From positions 62,001 through 126,000 of the forward strand of contig NZ_JAHXBG010000020.1 in NCBI RefSeq assembly GCF_020103725.1: 64,000 bases of DNA, read 5' to 3'. The stretch comes from Hyalangium gracile. GTDB lineage: Bacteria > Myxococcota > Myxococcia > Myxococcales > Myxococcaceae. A program made the translations under genes and the position numbers. Positions 8,636 through 16,864 of the stretch are shown here, one piece after another (positions within the stretch are counted from its first letter, which is position 1; each line of letters opens with the position of its first letter). The notes beneath the pieces were generated by a model. The model was not told the DNA's origin. It ran no database searches and was given only the letters and a program-made list of their open reading frames with translations.

Positions 8636-11370
8636 TCCGCCATGTCCACCGCGCCGGGGCGGGCCGCATCGAAGAGGGCGCGCAATTCCGTCACCACCTG
8701 CGGCGAGTCGTAGAAGCAGTCCTCCAGCATCGGGGCGATGTCATGGCGCCAGATGCGCTCGACGCGCGAGCTGTCCAGGTCCTTGTCCATGAAGAACGAG
8801 TGGCCCACGCAGAACTCGCGGCCCGGCGAGCGGGCGATGCGCGAGTTCACCGCCTCCAGACCCTCGACGACCCAGTCACACACGTCCGGCGCCACGTCCC
8901 ACTTGAGCAGGTTGCGCCGCAGCACCTCCACGTCCGGATCCATCCGCACGAAGTGGAACCGGCGCCGCAGCGCCACGTCGATCTGCGCGATGGACCGGTC
9001 CGCGCTGTTCATCGTCCCGATGAGGTAGAGGTTGGGCGGCAGCTCGAACAAGTCCCCCGAGCCCGCCAGTCGCACCCGCTCCTCGCGGTACTCCAGCAGA
9101 TAGAGCAGCTCGCCGAAGACGCGCGGCAGGGCGGCGCGATTGATTTCATCGATGAGCAGCACGAAGCGCTCGGTGGGCGAGGCCTGGGCCTTCTCCGCCA
9201 GGGCCTTGAGGATGCCGGGGCGGTACTCGTAGCGCAGCCCTCCCGGGGCCTGGGGATCCACCTGGGGTCGCAGGCCCTCGACGAAGTCCTCGTAGGAGTA
9301 GGCGGGGTGGAACTGGACGCGCTCGCAGCGGGCCTCGGCGCCGGCCTGGTAGCGCGCCAGCTCCCGGGCGATGAACGTCTTCCCCGTGCCGGGCGGCCCA
9401 TAGAGGATGAGCTGGCGCCGGTGCTCCAGCAGTGCGCACAGCTCCTCCAGCCGCTCGCGCCGCAGCGAGGTGACGTGCAGGAAGCGCTCGGCGGGATCCA
9501 GCTCCTTGGGAGGTTGCTGATCCAGCCGGGCCTTGAGCCAGTAGAGGAAGCGCCGCATGGCCTGCGTGGCCGGCAGCCCCGCCGCGGACATGTGAGGCGC
9601 CAGCGCCTCCCGGAGCGCATCGTTGGAGCGCACCGCCAGCGTGCCGGGCGAGAGCGAGGCGGGCAGCGGCGGCAGCCCGAGCATCTCCATCATTCGCGCC
9701 TTCCCGTGGTCTCCCTCGGAGGCGTAGACACCCAGGAAGCGCTCGGGCTGGACGAGCGCCAGACACTTCATCAGCACGCCCTCGCCCAGCCCCTGCACGT
9801 ACGTGGGGCTGCTCTTGTCGAGCGCGCGGTCCAGGCGCTGCTCCACCCGGCCCTCGCCGTAGAGCACGTCGCGCAGCGTGGCGCGGAAGCGGCCGAGTTC
9901 GTCCTCGCCGGCCTCCAGGAAGAAGCGGTTGAGGCGGGCGACGGAGCCGGGCGAGCCGAGCACGCCCAGCTGGAACACGGGCCGGAAGTCCTCCGGCGTG
10001 AGCCGGTCGAGCGCATCCTTCGCCAGCAGCCGTGCCCAGGCCTCGCGCTGCTGCGCATCCCGCGAGTCCGTCTCGTCCGGGTAGCCCGAGGTGCGGCGCC
10101 ACTCGTCCACCCACGCCGCCAGATCCAACACGCGCGGCACCTGGGCCACGGACGGCTCGGGAGCGGTGGCGGCGGGGCCCAGGTACGGAGCGAGCACCTC
10201 GTGCACCTCAGGGTTGCGGTCCCAGACGAGCCGGGCGAGGTGGGGCAGCTCGTCGGCGCGGATGGGCAGCACCATGCCGCTGCGAGGCGAGGCCATCATC
10301 ATCCCCGACAGCGTCGAGTGCGCCTGGATGGCCGCCAGCGGGATGGGTTGGGGGAGCACATCGGTGAGGAACTCCACCTCGAAGCGCGTCTCCTCTCCGA
10401 CGGGCACGGGCGCGGCCACCAGCCTGCCGAGCCCCAGCACCTCTCGCACGGGGCTGGCCTGATAGAGGAAGACCAGGTCCCCGGGCTCGGCGTCCTGGAG
10501 CCACTCGCGCGAGCTGCGCTGGGTGGCCGTCCACGTGCTGCGCCGGCCGCGCCGCAGCTCGGTGCGCAGGTTGCGCCGGGAGAGCATGTTGCGGACGACC
10601 CAGGCGCCCACCTCCTCCTCGGGCTCGCCGCCGATGTCGTCCTCCGGCGGGCCGTCCTCCAATTCCTCCACCTTCTTCCGGGCGAGGTAGCCCCCCTGCT
10701 TCCTGTCACACAGCCAGTGGCAGAAGGCGTCGAAGTGGTCCGCGTCCTGGATGCCCAGGGGCTTGAGGCGCTCGAGCACGGAGCGCAGCGTGGCGTTGGC
10801 CTCCAGGTAGTGCTCGATGGCGACGCTCACCTCGCGAGGCTCGCCCCACAGCGCCAGGCAGAAGTTGCCCGCGCGGCGGCTCTTGGCGTTGACGACGAGG
10901 TACAGGTCCGGCCGCAGGCAGTGCAGCGCCGGGCTGAGGAAGCCCGAGCGGAACCCCTTGGACAGCGGCGAGGCGGCGAAGGCATCGAGGGCGGCCTGCT
11001 GGGGCCCGCGCTCCAGCGCTCGGAGCAGGCGCAGGATGTGGCTGGCGACCTCTCGCCACGCGGCCTCGTCCGGCACCCAGCCCACGTTCTGGAACCAGAG
11101 CTTTATCTCCCGATTGATGACGGCCCAGCGCGCGGTCCACGCGCCGCGCTGGCGGTTGAAGGGGGTGTCGCGGTGGGGCAGCAGCTTCGCCAGCACCCGC
11201 TCCGTCACGTCCTCGCCGGCGTCCGCGCGGCGGCAGAGGTCCTCGAACGCGGAGCGAGCGAAGGCGGCGTCCACGGCATAACGGGCCAGGTGCGCCTGTC
11301 CGGCGGGCTGATGGACGAAGCGCTGGAGGAACTGGGCGACGAGCTCGGGCAGGGGTGGCAGGACATTCAC
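8632..11370 (-). CDS. mcrB: McrB-like NTPase with EVE modified-base-reading domain
   Basis: About 912 residues from the GTG chosen here (GCGAGG about 8 bases upstream); another GTG at 11424 is possible. Residues 1-250 are helical and unrecognised. Residues about 255-400 form an EVE/PUA-like domain (GAWVVRNML; W-rich; GDLVFLYQASPVREVLG), which reads modified bases. The AAA+ GTPase motor follows: Walker A GPPGTGKT near 657, Walker B LLIDEINRA near 736, the McrB signature MNSADRS near 787, and an Arg-rich VALRRRFHF. E. coli McrB has NTAD where this has NSAD. It translocates DNA and activates McrC at modified sites; the EVE domain replaces the E. coli DNA-binding domain. Confidence 0.9.
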   Translation of the reverse strand: MNVLPPLPELVAQFLQRFVHQPAGQAHLARYAVDAAFARSAFEDLCRRADAGEDVTERVLAKLLPHRDTPFNRQRGAWTARWAVINREIKLWFQNVGWVPDEAAWREVASHILRLLRALERGPQQAALDAFAASPLSKGFRSGFLSPALHCLRPDLYLVVNAKSRRAGNFCLALWGEPREVSVAIEHYLEANATLRSVLERLKPLGIQDADHFDAFCHWLCDRKQGGYLARKKVEELEDGPPEDDIGGEPEEEVGAWVVRNMLSRRNLRTELRRGRRSTWTATQRSSREWLQDAEPGDLVFLYQASPVREVLGLGRLVAAPVPVGEETRFEVEFLTDVLPQPIPLAAIQAHSTLSGMMMASPRSGMVLPIRADELPHLARLVWDRNPEVHEVLAPYLGPAATAPEPSVAQVPRVLDLAAWVDEWRRTSGYPDETDSRDAQQREAWARLLAKDALDRLTPEDFRPVFQLGVLGSPGSVARLNRFFLEAGEDELGRFRATLRDVLYGEGRVEQRLDRALDKSSPTYVQGLGEGVLMKCLALVQPERFLGVYASEGDHGKARMMEMLGLPPLPASLSPGTLAVRSNDALREALAPHMSAAGLPATQAMRRFLYWLKARLDQQPPKELDPAERFLHVTSLRRERLEELCALLEHRRQLILYGPPGTGKTFIARELARYQAGAEARCERVQFHPAYSYEDFVEGLRPQVDPQAPGGLRYEYRPGILKALAEKAQASPTERFVLLIDEINRAALPRVFGELLYLLEYREERVRLAGSGDLFELPPNLYLIGTMNSADRSIAQIDVALRRRFHFVRMDPDVEVLRRNLLKWDVAPDVCDWVVEGLEAVNSRIARSPGREFCVGHSFFMDKDLDSSRVERIWRHDIAPMLEDCFYDSPQVVTELRALFDAARPGAVDMAE

Positions 11371-11669
11371 GTGGCGGGCCTCGCCAGCGTCCTGGCCGAC
11401 TCCACCGGGCGAGGCTCGAAGCACGCCCGGCCGAGGGGCAGGCAGGACCGGTTGGGTAGGGTGCCACTCACACTACCCAGCAGCACTCCCGGGTGCCACG
11501 ATTATTCGGCGCGGCCTGCACGGCTGGTAGGGAAAGGGCCGTGCTGGGCGTGTGGCCACCGACCCGGGCACGGGCCCGGAGTCGACACGTCTCCAGGCCC
11601 CTTTTCTGGCGGCGGGCGCTCGACTACCTTGCGCCGCCCTTCAGCCTTCCCCTTCACGAGGAACCGACG
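11371..11669. other. divergent intergenic region, mcrBC and 11670 gene
   Basis: About 299 bases between the mcrB start and the next gene on the other strand. It must contain both promoters. It has no ORF I believe, no clear -35/-10 pair and no repeat that stands out. A GTG at 11424 could extend mcrB into it. Confidence 0.5.
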
Positions 11670-12140
11670 ATGCCCAGGATCTCCCAGGCCCAGACGCAGG
11701 AGCGCAACGCCTTCCTGCTCGAGCTCATCCGCGACCAGCCGGACATCACCCGCGAGGAGGCGCAGGAGCGCTTCGAGGAGAAGTTCGACGCCACGCTCAA
11801 CCCGAAGCTCTTCCAGCAGCTCCGGGAGCAGGCGGAGCAGGAGCGCGCGGCCCCGCCGGCCGAGGAGCCCTCGCGCGACGAGCAGGACTCCGCGGAGGAC
11901 GATGCTCCCCAGTCCAAGCCCGCGGCCAGCGCCGCCGAGGGCACCAACGGCGCCTCCGCCCAGCCCGCCAAGGCCAAGGCCAAGGGCGCGAAGCAGAAGA
12001 ACCTCTTCGTGGACGCGCCGAAGGAGCAGCTGGTCTTCCTGGAGCGCATCGTGCAGCAGCTCCAGGAGGCGGGCGCCTCCAACGTGCGCATCGACCACTC
12101 CACGGACCGCTGGATGGTCCTCGTGGTGGACGGCAAGTAG
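11670..12140 (+). CDS. small acidic protein of unknown function
   Basis: 156 residues. ATG chosen behind GAGGAA; an in-frame extension to 11493 has unnatural composition. Residues 1-60 are helical with charged repeats (QERNAFLLELIRDQPDITRE), possibly a small HTH-like unit. Residues 65-105 are a low-complexity Ala/Glu/Pro/Ser linker, followed by a Lys patch (AKAKAKGAKQK) and a compact C-terminal unit (QLQEAGASNVRIDHSTDRW). No family recognised. It is divergent from mcrB and may be unrelated to it. Confidence 0.75.
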   Translation: MPRISQAQTQERNAFLLELIRDQPDITREEAQERFEEKFDATLNPKLFQQLREQAEQERAAPPAEEPSRDEQDSAEDDAPQSKPAASAAEGTNGASAQPAKAKAKGAKQKNLFVDAPKEQLVFLERIVQQLQEAGASNVRIDHSTDRWMVLVVDGK

Positions 12141-12228
12141 CACCGCGCAAGACGGCAGATGAGCCAGAGGGAGACCCGCGACGACGGTCATCACTCCCTC
12201 ACCGGCGACAGGCCCCGCGCCACGCCGC

Positions 12229-12951
12229 TTACAAGCGGAAGCCCATGGACACTCCGCCCGTGGGCCCGCTCAGCGACACCGAGAAGCCCCCCGGAGTGAG
12301 GTCCCTGCCGCGGAACTCGAAGTGGCGGGCCTGCTGGAAGTACCGGATGTAGCCAGCCTGGAGGCGGAAGTAGACCGGGCTGTTGGTGAGGACGAGCAGG
12401 GAGACGGTTCCACTCGCGCCGAAGAGCCACTGAAAGGCTCGGACCTCGGTGATCGAGTCCGGGGCGGGGCCGGTGTCTGGAATCGGCGGGGCGCCGAAGG
12501 AGGTCTCCCCCGCGCCGATCGAAGCCTCGGCGGCCGCGGCGTGGACAGCCAGCCCCAGCGAGAACCGCCGGGACAGGGGGAGCTCCTTCTCCAGACCGAA
12601 CCGGAGCGAGAAGACCTGGACGTCCTTCGAGAAATACCAGTCCAGCGCATTGCTCTCCCAGAGGTTCTCCACATCGAAGAACTGGCTCAGGGCCACGTGG
12701 ACACCAAAGGTGGCTCGTGCGGCGGTGTCCCGGTCCGACGAGAAGCGAGGGAAGCCGACGGGGGAGGGAGGCAGCGGCGCGGCGGGATGACGCATGGCGG
12801 CAAGCGTGCCACCGACATCCAGGGCCACCCTCAGGGGAGCGGAGGTCTGCTCGGGCTCCTCGGCTCGCGCCACGGTGGGCAGGGCCGTGAGGCTCAGGAG
12901 CAAGGCGGTCGTGAGCAGGTGGATCGACAGTCCGCTCGGAGCATGGCGCAT
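12229..12951 (-). CDS. probable outer-membrane beta-barrel protein
   Basis: 240 residues with a signal peptide (LLTTALLLSLTALPTVARA, cut near residue 30). The mature part alternates amphipathic strands (FGVHVALSQFFDV; VQVFSLRFGLEKELPL; VYFRLQAGYIRYFQ) and ends in strand-like GGVSMGFRL, as small outer-membrane barrels do. No conserved domain recognised. Divergent from the RNA ligase-like gene with only 49 bases between starts. Confidence 0.7.
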   Translation of the reverse strand: MRHAPSGLSIHLLTTALLLSLTALPTVARAEEPEQTSAPLRVALDVGGTLAAMRHPAAPLPPSPVGFPRFSSDRDTAARATFGVHVALSQFFDVENLWESNALDWYFSKDVQVFSLRFGLEKELPLSRRFSLGLAVHAAAAEASIGAGETSFGAPPIPDTGPAPDSITEVRAFQWLFGASGTVSLLVLTNSPVYFRLQAGYIRYFQQARHFEFRGRDLTPGGFSVSLSGPTGGVSMGFRL

Positions 12952-13000
12952 GTCCGGTGTCCCTCCTGTGAGTCGTCAACGACGGCCCGAGGAGCTTCCC

Positions 13001-13615
13001 ATGAACGACGCAGGGCCGCACCACACCAGCTACGAGAAGATTGTCGAGCGCCCGGAGCAGTGGGGACTGGATGACACGGGTTACCGAGCGCTGAAGAAGA
13101 GCCCGTGGGTGGTGACCGAGAAGATCCACGGCGCCAACTTCGCGCTCCTGAGTGAAGGGCGGACGGTGCGCTGCGCCAGGCGCAAGGCGCTGCTGGCGGA
13201 GGGTGAGGACTTCTTCGGGCACACGGCGCTGCTGCCACGGCTCGTCCCGGCGGTGCTCCGGCTGTACACGGCGGTGCGCGCCAGCCACCCGGACACGGTG
13301 CGTGTGACGCTCTATGGCGAGCTGTTCGGCGGAGCCTATCCGCACCCGGAGGTGGCGCCGGTGCCGGGAGTGCAGGCGGTGCAGACGGGCGTGTACTACT
13401 CGCCGCGCATCGAGTTCTGCGCGTTCGATCTCGCGCGCAGCCCCAAGGCCGAGGCACTGCTGAAGCTGCTGGTGGAGGACATCCTGGAGCAGCTCGAGAC
13501 GGACGCGGCAGACAGCCTGCGCGCCCTGGCGCCGGAGTCACGGGCGGCGCTCGAGGCGCACGTGCGGCAGGAGGCGGAGGATCTGCGCACGCTCTACTTC
13601 GAGCTGCGCCGCTGA
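13001..13615 (+). CDS. Rnl2-type RNA ligase lacking motifs IV and V
   Basis: 204 residues, against about 330-350 for T4 Rnl2 relatives. ATG follows CGAGGAG. Motif I with the adenylated Lys is intact (WVVTEKIHGANFALL, Lys near 36), as are the following VRCARRK and EDFFG stretches, motif III (YGELFGG) and motif IIIa (FCAFDL). After this the protein jumps straight to the helical C-terminal domain (LLKLLVEDILEQLE). Motif IV (EGxxxK) and motif V (KxK) are absent, as if some 140 residues had been lost in frame. It might still self-adenylate poorly, bind RNA, or be dead. The frame itself is clean and has strong coding character. Confidence 0.82.
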   Translation: MNDAGPHHTSYEKIVERPEQWGLDDTGYRALKKSPWVVTEKIHGANFALLSEGRTVRCARRKALLAEGEDFFGHTALLPRLVPAVLRLYTAVRASHPDTVRVTLYGELFGGAYPHPEVAPVPGVQAVQTGVYYSPRIEFCAFDLARSPKAEALLKLLVEDILEQLETDAADSLRALAPESRAALEAHVRQEAEDLRTLYFELRR

Positions 13616-13628
13616 GGGGCCTTGGCTG

Positions 13629-15278
13629 TCACCCCTTGCGGTCGCGCAGCCGGGTGTACGTGTACGAGATGACCAGCAGCATCACTCCCAGGAGGATGAA
13701 GGTGATGACGCGCTGATCCGTGGGCAGCCGCGCCAGGTCCACGATGAGCAGTCGCCCGAGCGCCAGGCCCAGCACGCCGAGGGCGGCGAGCCGGTACCTG
13801 CGCTCGCGCAGGGCAAAGCCCACCGCGAACATCCCGAAGGCCGCCACCACCCACCCGAGCGTGGTGAGCCCTCGGGGCATCCAGTCGCCCACCAGCCACA
13901 CCAGCGCCAGCGCCGCGCCGCCGGCACACAGGGCGCGGAGCAGGCCCTGGGCCTGGAGCAACTCCGGTGGAGGCAGCCAGTCCGTCCGGAGCTCTCCGGC
14001 GCGCTCGACGAGCAGGAAGCACGCGAAGGCCACGCCATAGAGGATGGGAGGGCTGTCCACGATGAACCACGTGGCCCCGAGCCCCACGCACAGGATGGCC
14101 ACGCCCACCCAGCGCAGGATGGGGGAGGCGGTGCCTCGCGCGGAGAGCCCCGTCACGACACCCGTCACCAGCCACGAGGCGACCAGCGGCGCGGCGTCGT
14201 ACTGGGCCGGCATCGCCAGGGCGAGGGTGATGGCCCCCAGCGACAGGTAGGCATGGAACAGCACCGCGGGAGCCTGCCTCCACCATGCCACTCCGGCGGC
14301 GACGCCGTGCGCCACCGCCACGATGAGGATGAAGGTGAACAGGTCCGGCCTGCTCTGGCGCGCCACCTCATAGGAGCCCAGCCCCACCAGCCCCACCCAG
14401 TTGAGCAGGGCGAACGCCAGGCTGGCCCGAAGCGACAGCTCGCGAGGCCTCGCGAGCAGCGCCACCGAGAAGAGCAGGAAGTACACGGCGAGGAAGCCCA
14501 GGCTGAGCAGGAGCCGCTCGGGCTCGGTCGTGCCGTGCGCCACGCCGTCACTGCGCATCGCCCAGCTGACGTGCGTGCTGTAGACGGCGACGAGGCTCGA
14601 CAGCGGCACGATGACCCAGCGGTTCTTCACCAGGAAGAAGAGCGCGCCGGCCGCCAGCAGCGTGGTGGACATCAACGTGAAGGACGTGATGTCACTGAGC
14701 ATCCCCGTGTGGAGCCCGAGGAACAGGGCGATGCCCGCCACCGTCTCCGAGTGCATCCGGTGGGCGATGACGACGATGCCCACCACGAGCCCCGCCAGCA
14801 GCACCAACGCCAGCACCTGGCTGTCGATGACGCGCACCGACGGAATGAAGTGCAGCGCGTACGTGACGAAGTACGCGAGCGCCAGTCCGCCACCGAAGAC
14901 GATGCGACCGAACAGCGAGTAGCGCTTCGACAGCCAGAGCCCGAACGCGCCGAGCCCCGCGCTCAGCACGTAGCCCAGCACCACCCGCACGAACACCCCC
15001 AGCTCTCCGAAGCGGTAGGTGATGAGGTACGCGATGCCGGTGATGAGGGCCACGATGCCCACGCGGCTCAGCCAGTACGTGCCGAGGTGCGCCTCCAGGT
15101 CTCGGGGCGCGGGAGCGGCGGGAGCCGGCGGCGGCGGTGCAGCCACGGGCCTGGGGGCGGGCACCGCGGGGGTTGCTCGCGCCTCCAACTGATGAAGCCG
15201 ATCCTGCAATGAAGCGACGAGCGTCTCGAGTCGCTGCACCCGCTCTCGAAGCTCCTGCTCCCCGTCCTCTGCGCTCAT
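13629..15278 (-). CDS. DUF2339 multi-spanning membrane protein
   Basis: 549 residues. Residues 1-40 are a coiled coil (ELRERVQRLETLVASLQDRL), then a Pro/Ala linker, then about 14-16 hydrophobic membrane helices from residue 65 to the end (first helices LSRVGIVALITGIAYLIT and VFVRVVLGYVLSAGLG). This layout matches DUF2339 proteins, inner-membrane proteins of unknown function. Start at ATG 15278 with GAGGA upstream; an open extension to 15374 lacks a ribosome site. Converges on the RNA ligase gene with 13 bases between stops. Confidence 0.85.
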   Translation of the reverse strand: MSAEDGEQELRERVQRLETLVASLQDRLHQLEARATPAVPAPRPVAAPPPPAPAAPAPRDLEAHLGTYWLSRVGIVALITGIAYLITYRFGELGVFVRVVLGYVLSAGLGAFGLWLSKRYSLFGRIVFGGGLALAYFVTYALHFIPSVRVIDSQVLALVLLAGLVVGIVVIAHRMHSETVAGIALFLGLHTGMLSDITSFTLMSTTLLAAGALFFLVKNRWVIVPLSSLVAVYSTHVSWAMRSDGVAHGTTEPERLLLSLGFLAVYFLLFSVALLARPRELSLRASLAFALLNWVGLVGLGSYEVARQSRPDLFTFILIVAVAHGVAAGVAWWRQAPAVLFHAYLSLGAITLALAMPAQYDAAPLVASWLVTGVVTGLSARGTASPILRWVGVAILCVGLGATWFIVDSPPILYGVAFACFLLVERAGELRTDWLPPPELLQAQGLLRALCAGGAALALVWLVGDWMPRGLTTLGWVVAAFGMFAVGFALRERRYRLAALGVLGLALGRLLIVDLARLPTDQRVITFILLGVMLLVISYTYTRLRDRKG

Positions 15279-15463
15279 GTGCGCATCCGTCCTCGTGCTC
15301 GCGGAAGGGCCCCGGCCCGCGCTTCCGGAGTCCACCATAGAGCGAGCGCCCGGGGTGGTGTGATGTCGTTCCAAGCCTCTGGAATCACTCGAGAGTCAAC
15401 CACCGGGCATGTCAGACTGTCAGGTTATTCCGACCCCCCTCGACGAAGCGCCCAGGTGGGGTC

Positions 15464-16744
15464 ATGCATCGGTTTTCGAAGTCCTTCTTCACGGCGATTC
15501 TCTTCACGGCAGTGTTCTCCTGCAGCTCCGGTCCCGCGGCGGAGGAGCCCGTTTCCGGGCAGGTGGGACAGACGCTGTCCACGCCTCGGAGGCTGTTGCC
15601 TTTCGTGCAACTCGCGGACGGCCGGGTGCTGGCGGCCGGAGGCCATGACGGCACGCGCACCCTCTCCTCGTGCGAGCTGTTCGATCCGGCCACGGGCCTG
15701 TGGAGCGCCACGGGCTCTCTCAAGGTGGCGCGCCGCAACCACGCCGCGGTGACGCTGGCGGATGGGCGGGTGCTGGTGGCGGGTGGCTCGCCTCAGCAGC
15801 TCGTCGGCATGCTGGCCAGCGTGGAGCTCTTTGATCCGGCCACGGGTGAGTGGACGACGGTGGCTCCCATGTCGGTGCCCCGCGTGGACCCGACCGCGGT
15901 GCTCCTGCCGGATGGGCGGGTGCTGGTGGTGGGCGGCTCGGACCTGGATCGGCGCCAGCTGCGCTCGGCCGAGCTGTTTGATCCCATCACCGGCACGTGG
16001 GCGACCACGGAGGCTCCGGGCTGGGGCCACGGCGGCGCGCAGACGGCGGCGGTGCTGAAGGACGGGCGCGTGCTCTTCGTGAGCGGCATGCAGGCGGAGC
16101 TGTTCGAGCCGTCCACGGGCCGCTGGACGAAGGCGGGGCCCGCGGGGGGCGCGGCGGGCACGCACCGCTCGGGCCACACCGTGACGCGGCTGTCGGATGG
16201 GCGGGTGCTGGTGGTGGGCGGCAGCACCTCGCGCGCGGCGGAGACGGCGGAGCTGTTCGATCCGGCCACGGACACGTGGACGCTCGTGGCGCCTCCGCAC
16301 ATGCCGCGCGAGAGCCACGGCGCGGTCGTCACCGCGGACGGCGCGGTGCTGGTGGTGGGCGGCGCTCACTTCTCCACGGGCACGCTGTCCTCGGCGGAGC
16401 ACTTCGAGCCGGCCACGGGGACGTGGAGCCTGGTGACGTCGCTCCAGGCTCCGCGCCGTGGCGCCGGGGTGGTCCGGCTGCCGGGCGGCGAGGTGCTGCT
16501 GGTGGGGGGCTTCAACGATGCGGGCGGGACGCTCGCCAGCACCGAGCGGTACATGCCCGGCAGCGGCTGTGTCCCGGCCACCTGCGCGGGGCAGGGCGGG
16601 GCGTGCGGCGTGGTGGCGGACGGGTGCGGTGGGCTACTCGACTGTGGCCCGTGCGACGGCGGCGCGCAGTGCGCTTCGGATGACTGTGACGCGGGGACCG
16701 AGGTGGATGCCTCGGTCGTCATTCCCGTGCCCATCGTTCGGTAG
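15464..16744 (+). CDS. kelch-repeat lipoprotein
   Basis: 426 residues. A lipoprotein signal ends in the lipobox AVFSC (Cys 20). At least six kelch repeats of about 50 residues follow, each with DGRVLVVGG and then ELFDPATGxW, making a beta-propeller of binding function. The C-terminal 50 residues are Cys-rich (CVPATCAGQGGACGVVADG), a tail common on myxobacterial surface proteins. Likely on the cell surface or outer-membrane inner face; ligand unknown. Ribosome site AGGTGGGG just before ATG. Divergent from the DUF2339 gene. Confidence 0.88.
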   Translation: MHRFSKSFFTAILFTAVFSCSSGPAAEEPVSGQVGQTLSTPRRLLPFVQLADGRVLAAGGHDGTRTLSSCELFDPATGLWSATGSLKVARRNHAAVTLADGRVLVAGGSPQQLVGMLASVELFDPATGEWTTVAPMSVPRVDPTAVLLPDGRVLVVGGSDLDRRQLRSAELFDPITGTWATTEAPGWGHGGAQTAAVLKDGRVLFVSGMQAELFEPSTGRWTKAGPAGGAAGTHRSGHTVTRLSDGRVLVVGGSTSRAAETAELFDPATDTWTLVAPPHMPRESHGAVVTADGAVLVVGGAHFSTGTLSSAEHFEPATGTWSLVTSLQAPRRGAGVVRLPGGEVLLVGGFNDAGGTLASTERYMPGSGCVPATCAGQGGACGVVADGCGGLLDCGPCDGGAQCASDDCDAGTEVDASVVIPVPIVR

Positions 16745-16864
16745 GCACTGAGCGGCAGCCAGCGGTGAGCGGGCGCTCGGGGAAGCAGCGGCAGGCTGCT
16801 CCTCGGGCGCCCTCTGCTTTCTTGCCCGCGCCCGCCAGTGGCCGACGTGACATGCTGCGCCGCC

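Noticed and set aside
11480-11500. Sigma-54 promoter TGGCAC before mcrBC
   Set aside because: The GG and GC elements are 11 bases apart instead of 10 and the -12 box does not match, so I do not call it.
8743-12162. 1139-codon open frame on the plus strand
   Set aside because: Antisense to mcrBC, whose Walker, McrB-signature and PD-(D/E)xK motifs are plain on the minus strand. The plus translation has His/Arg/Gly-rich composition only.
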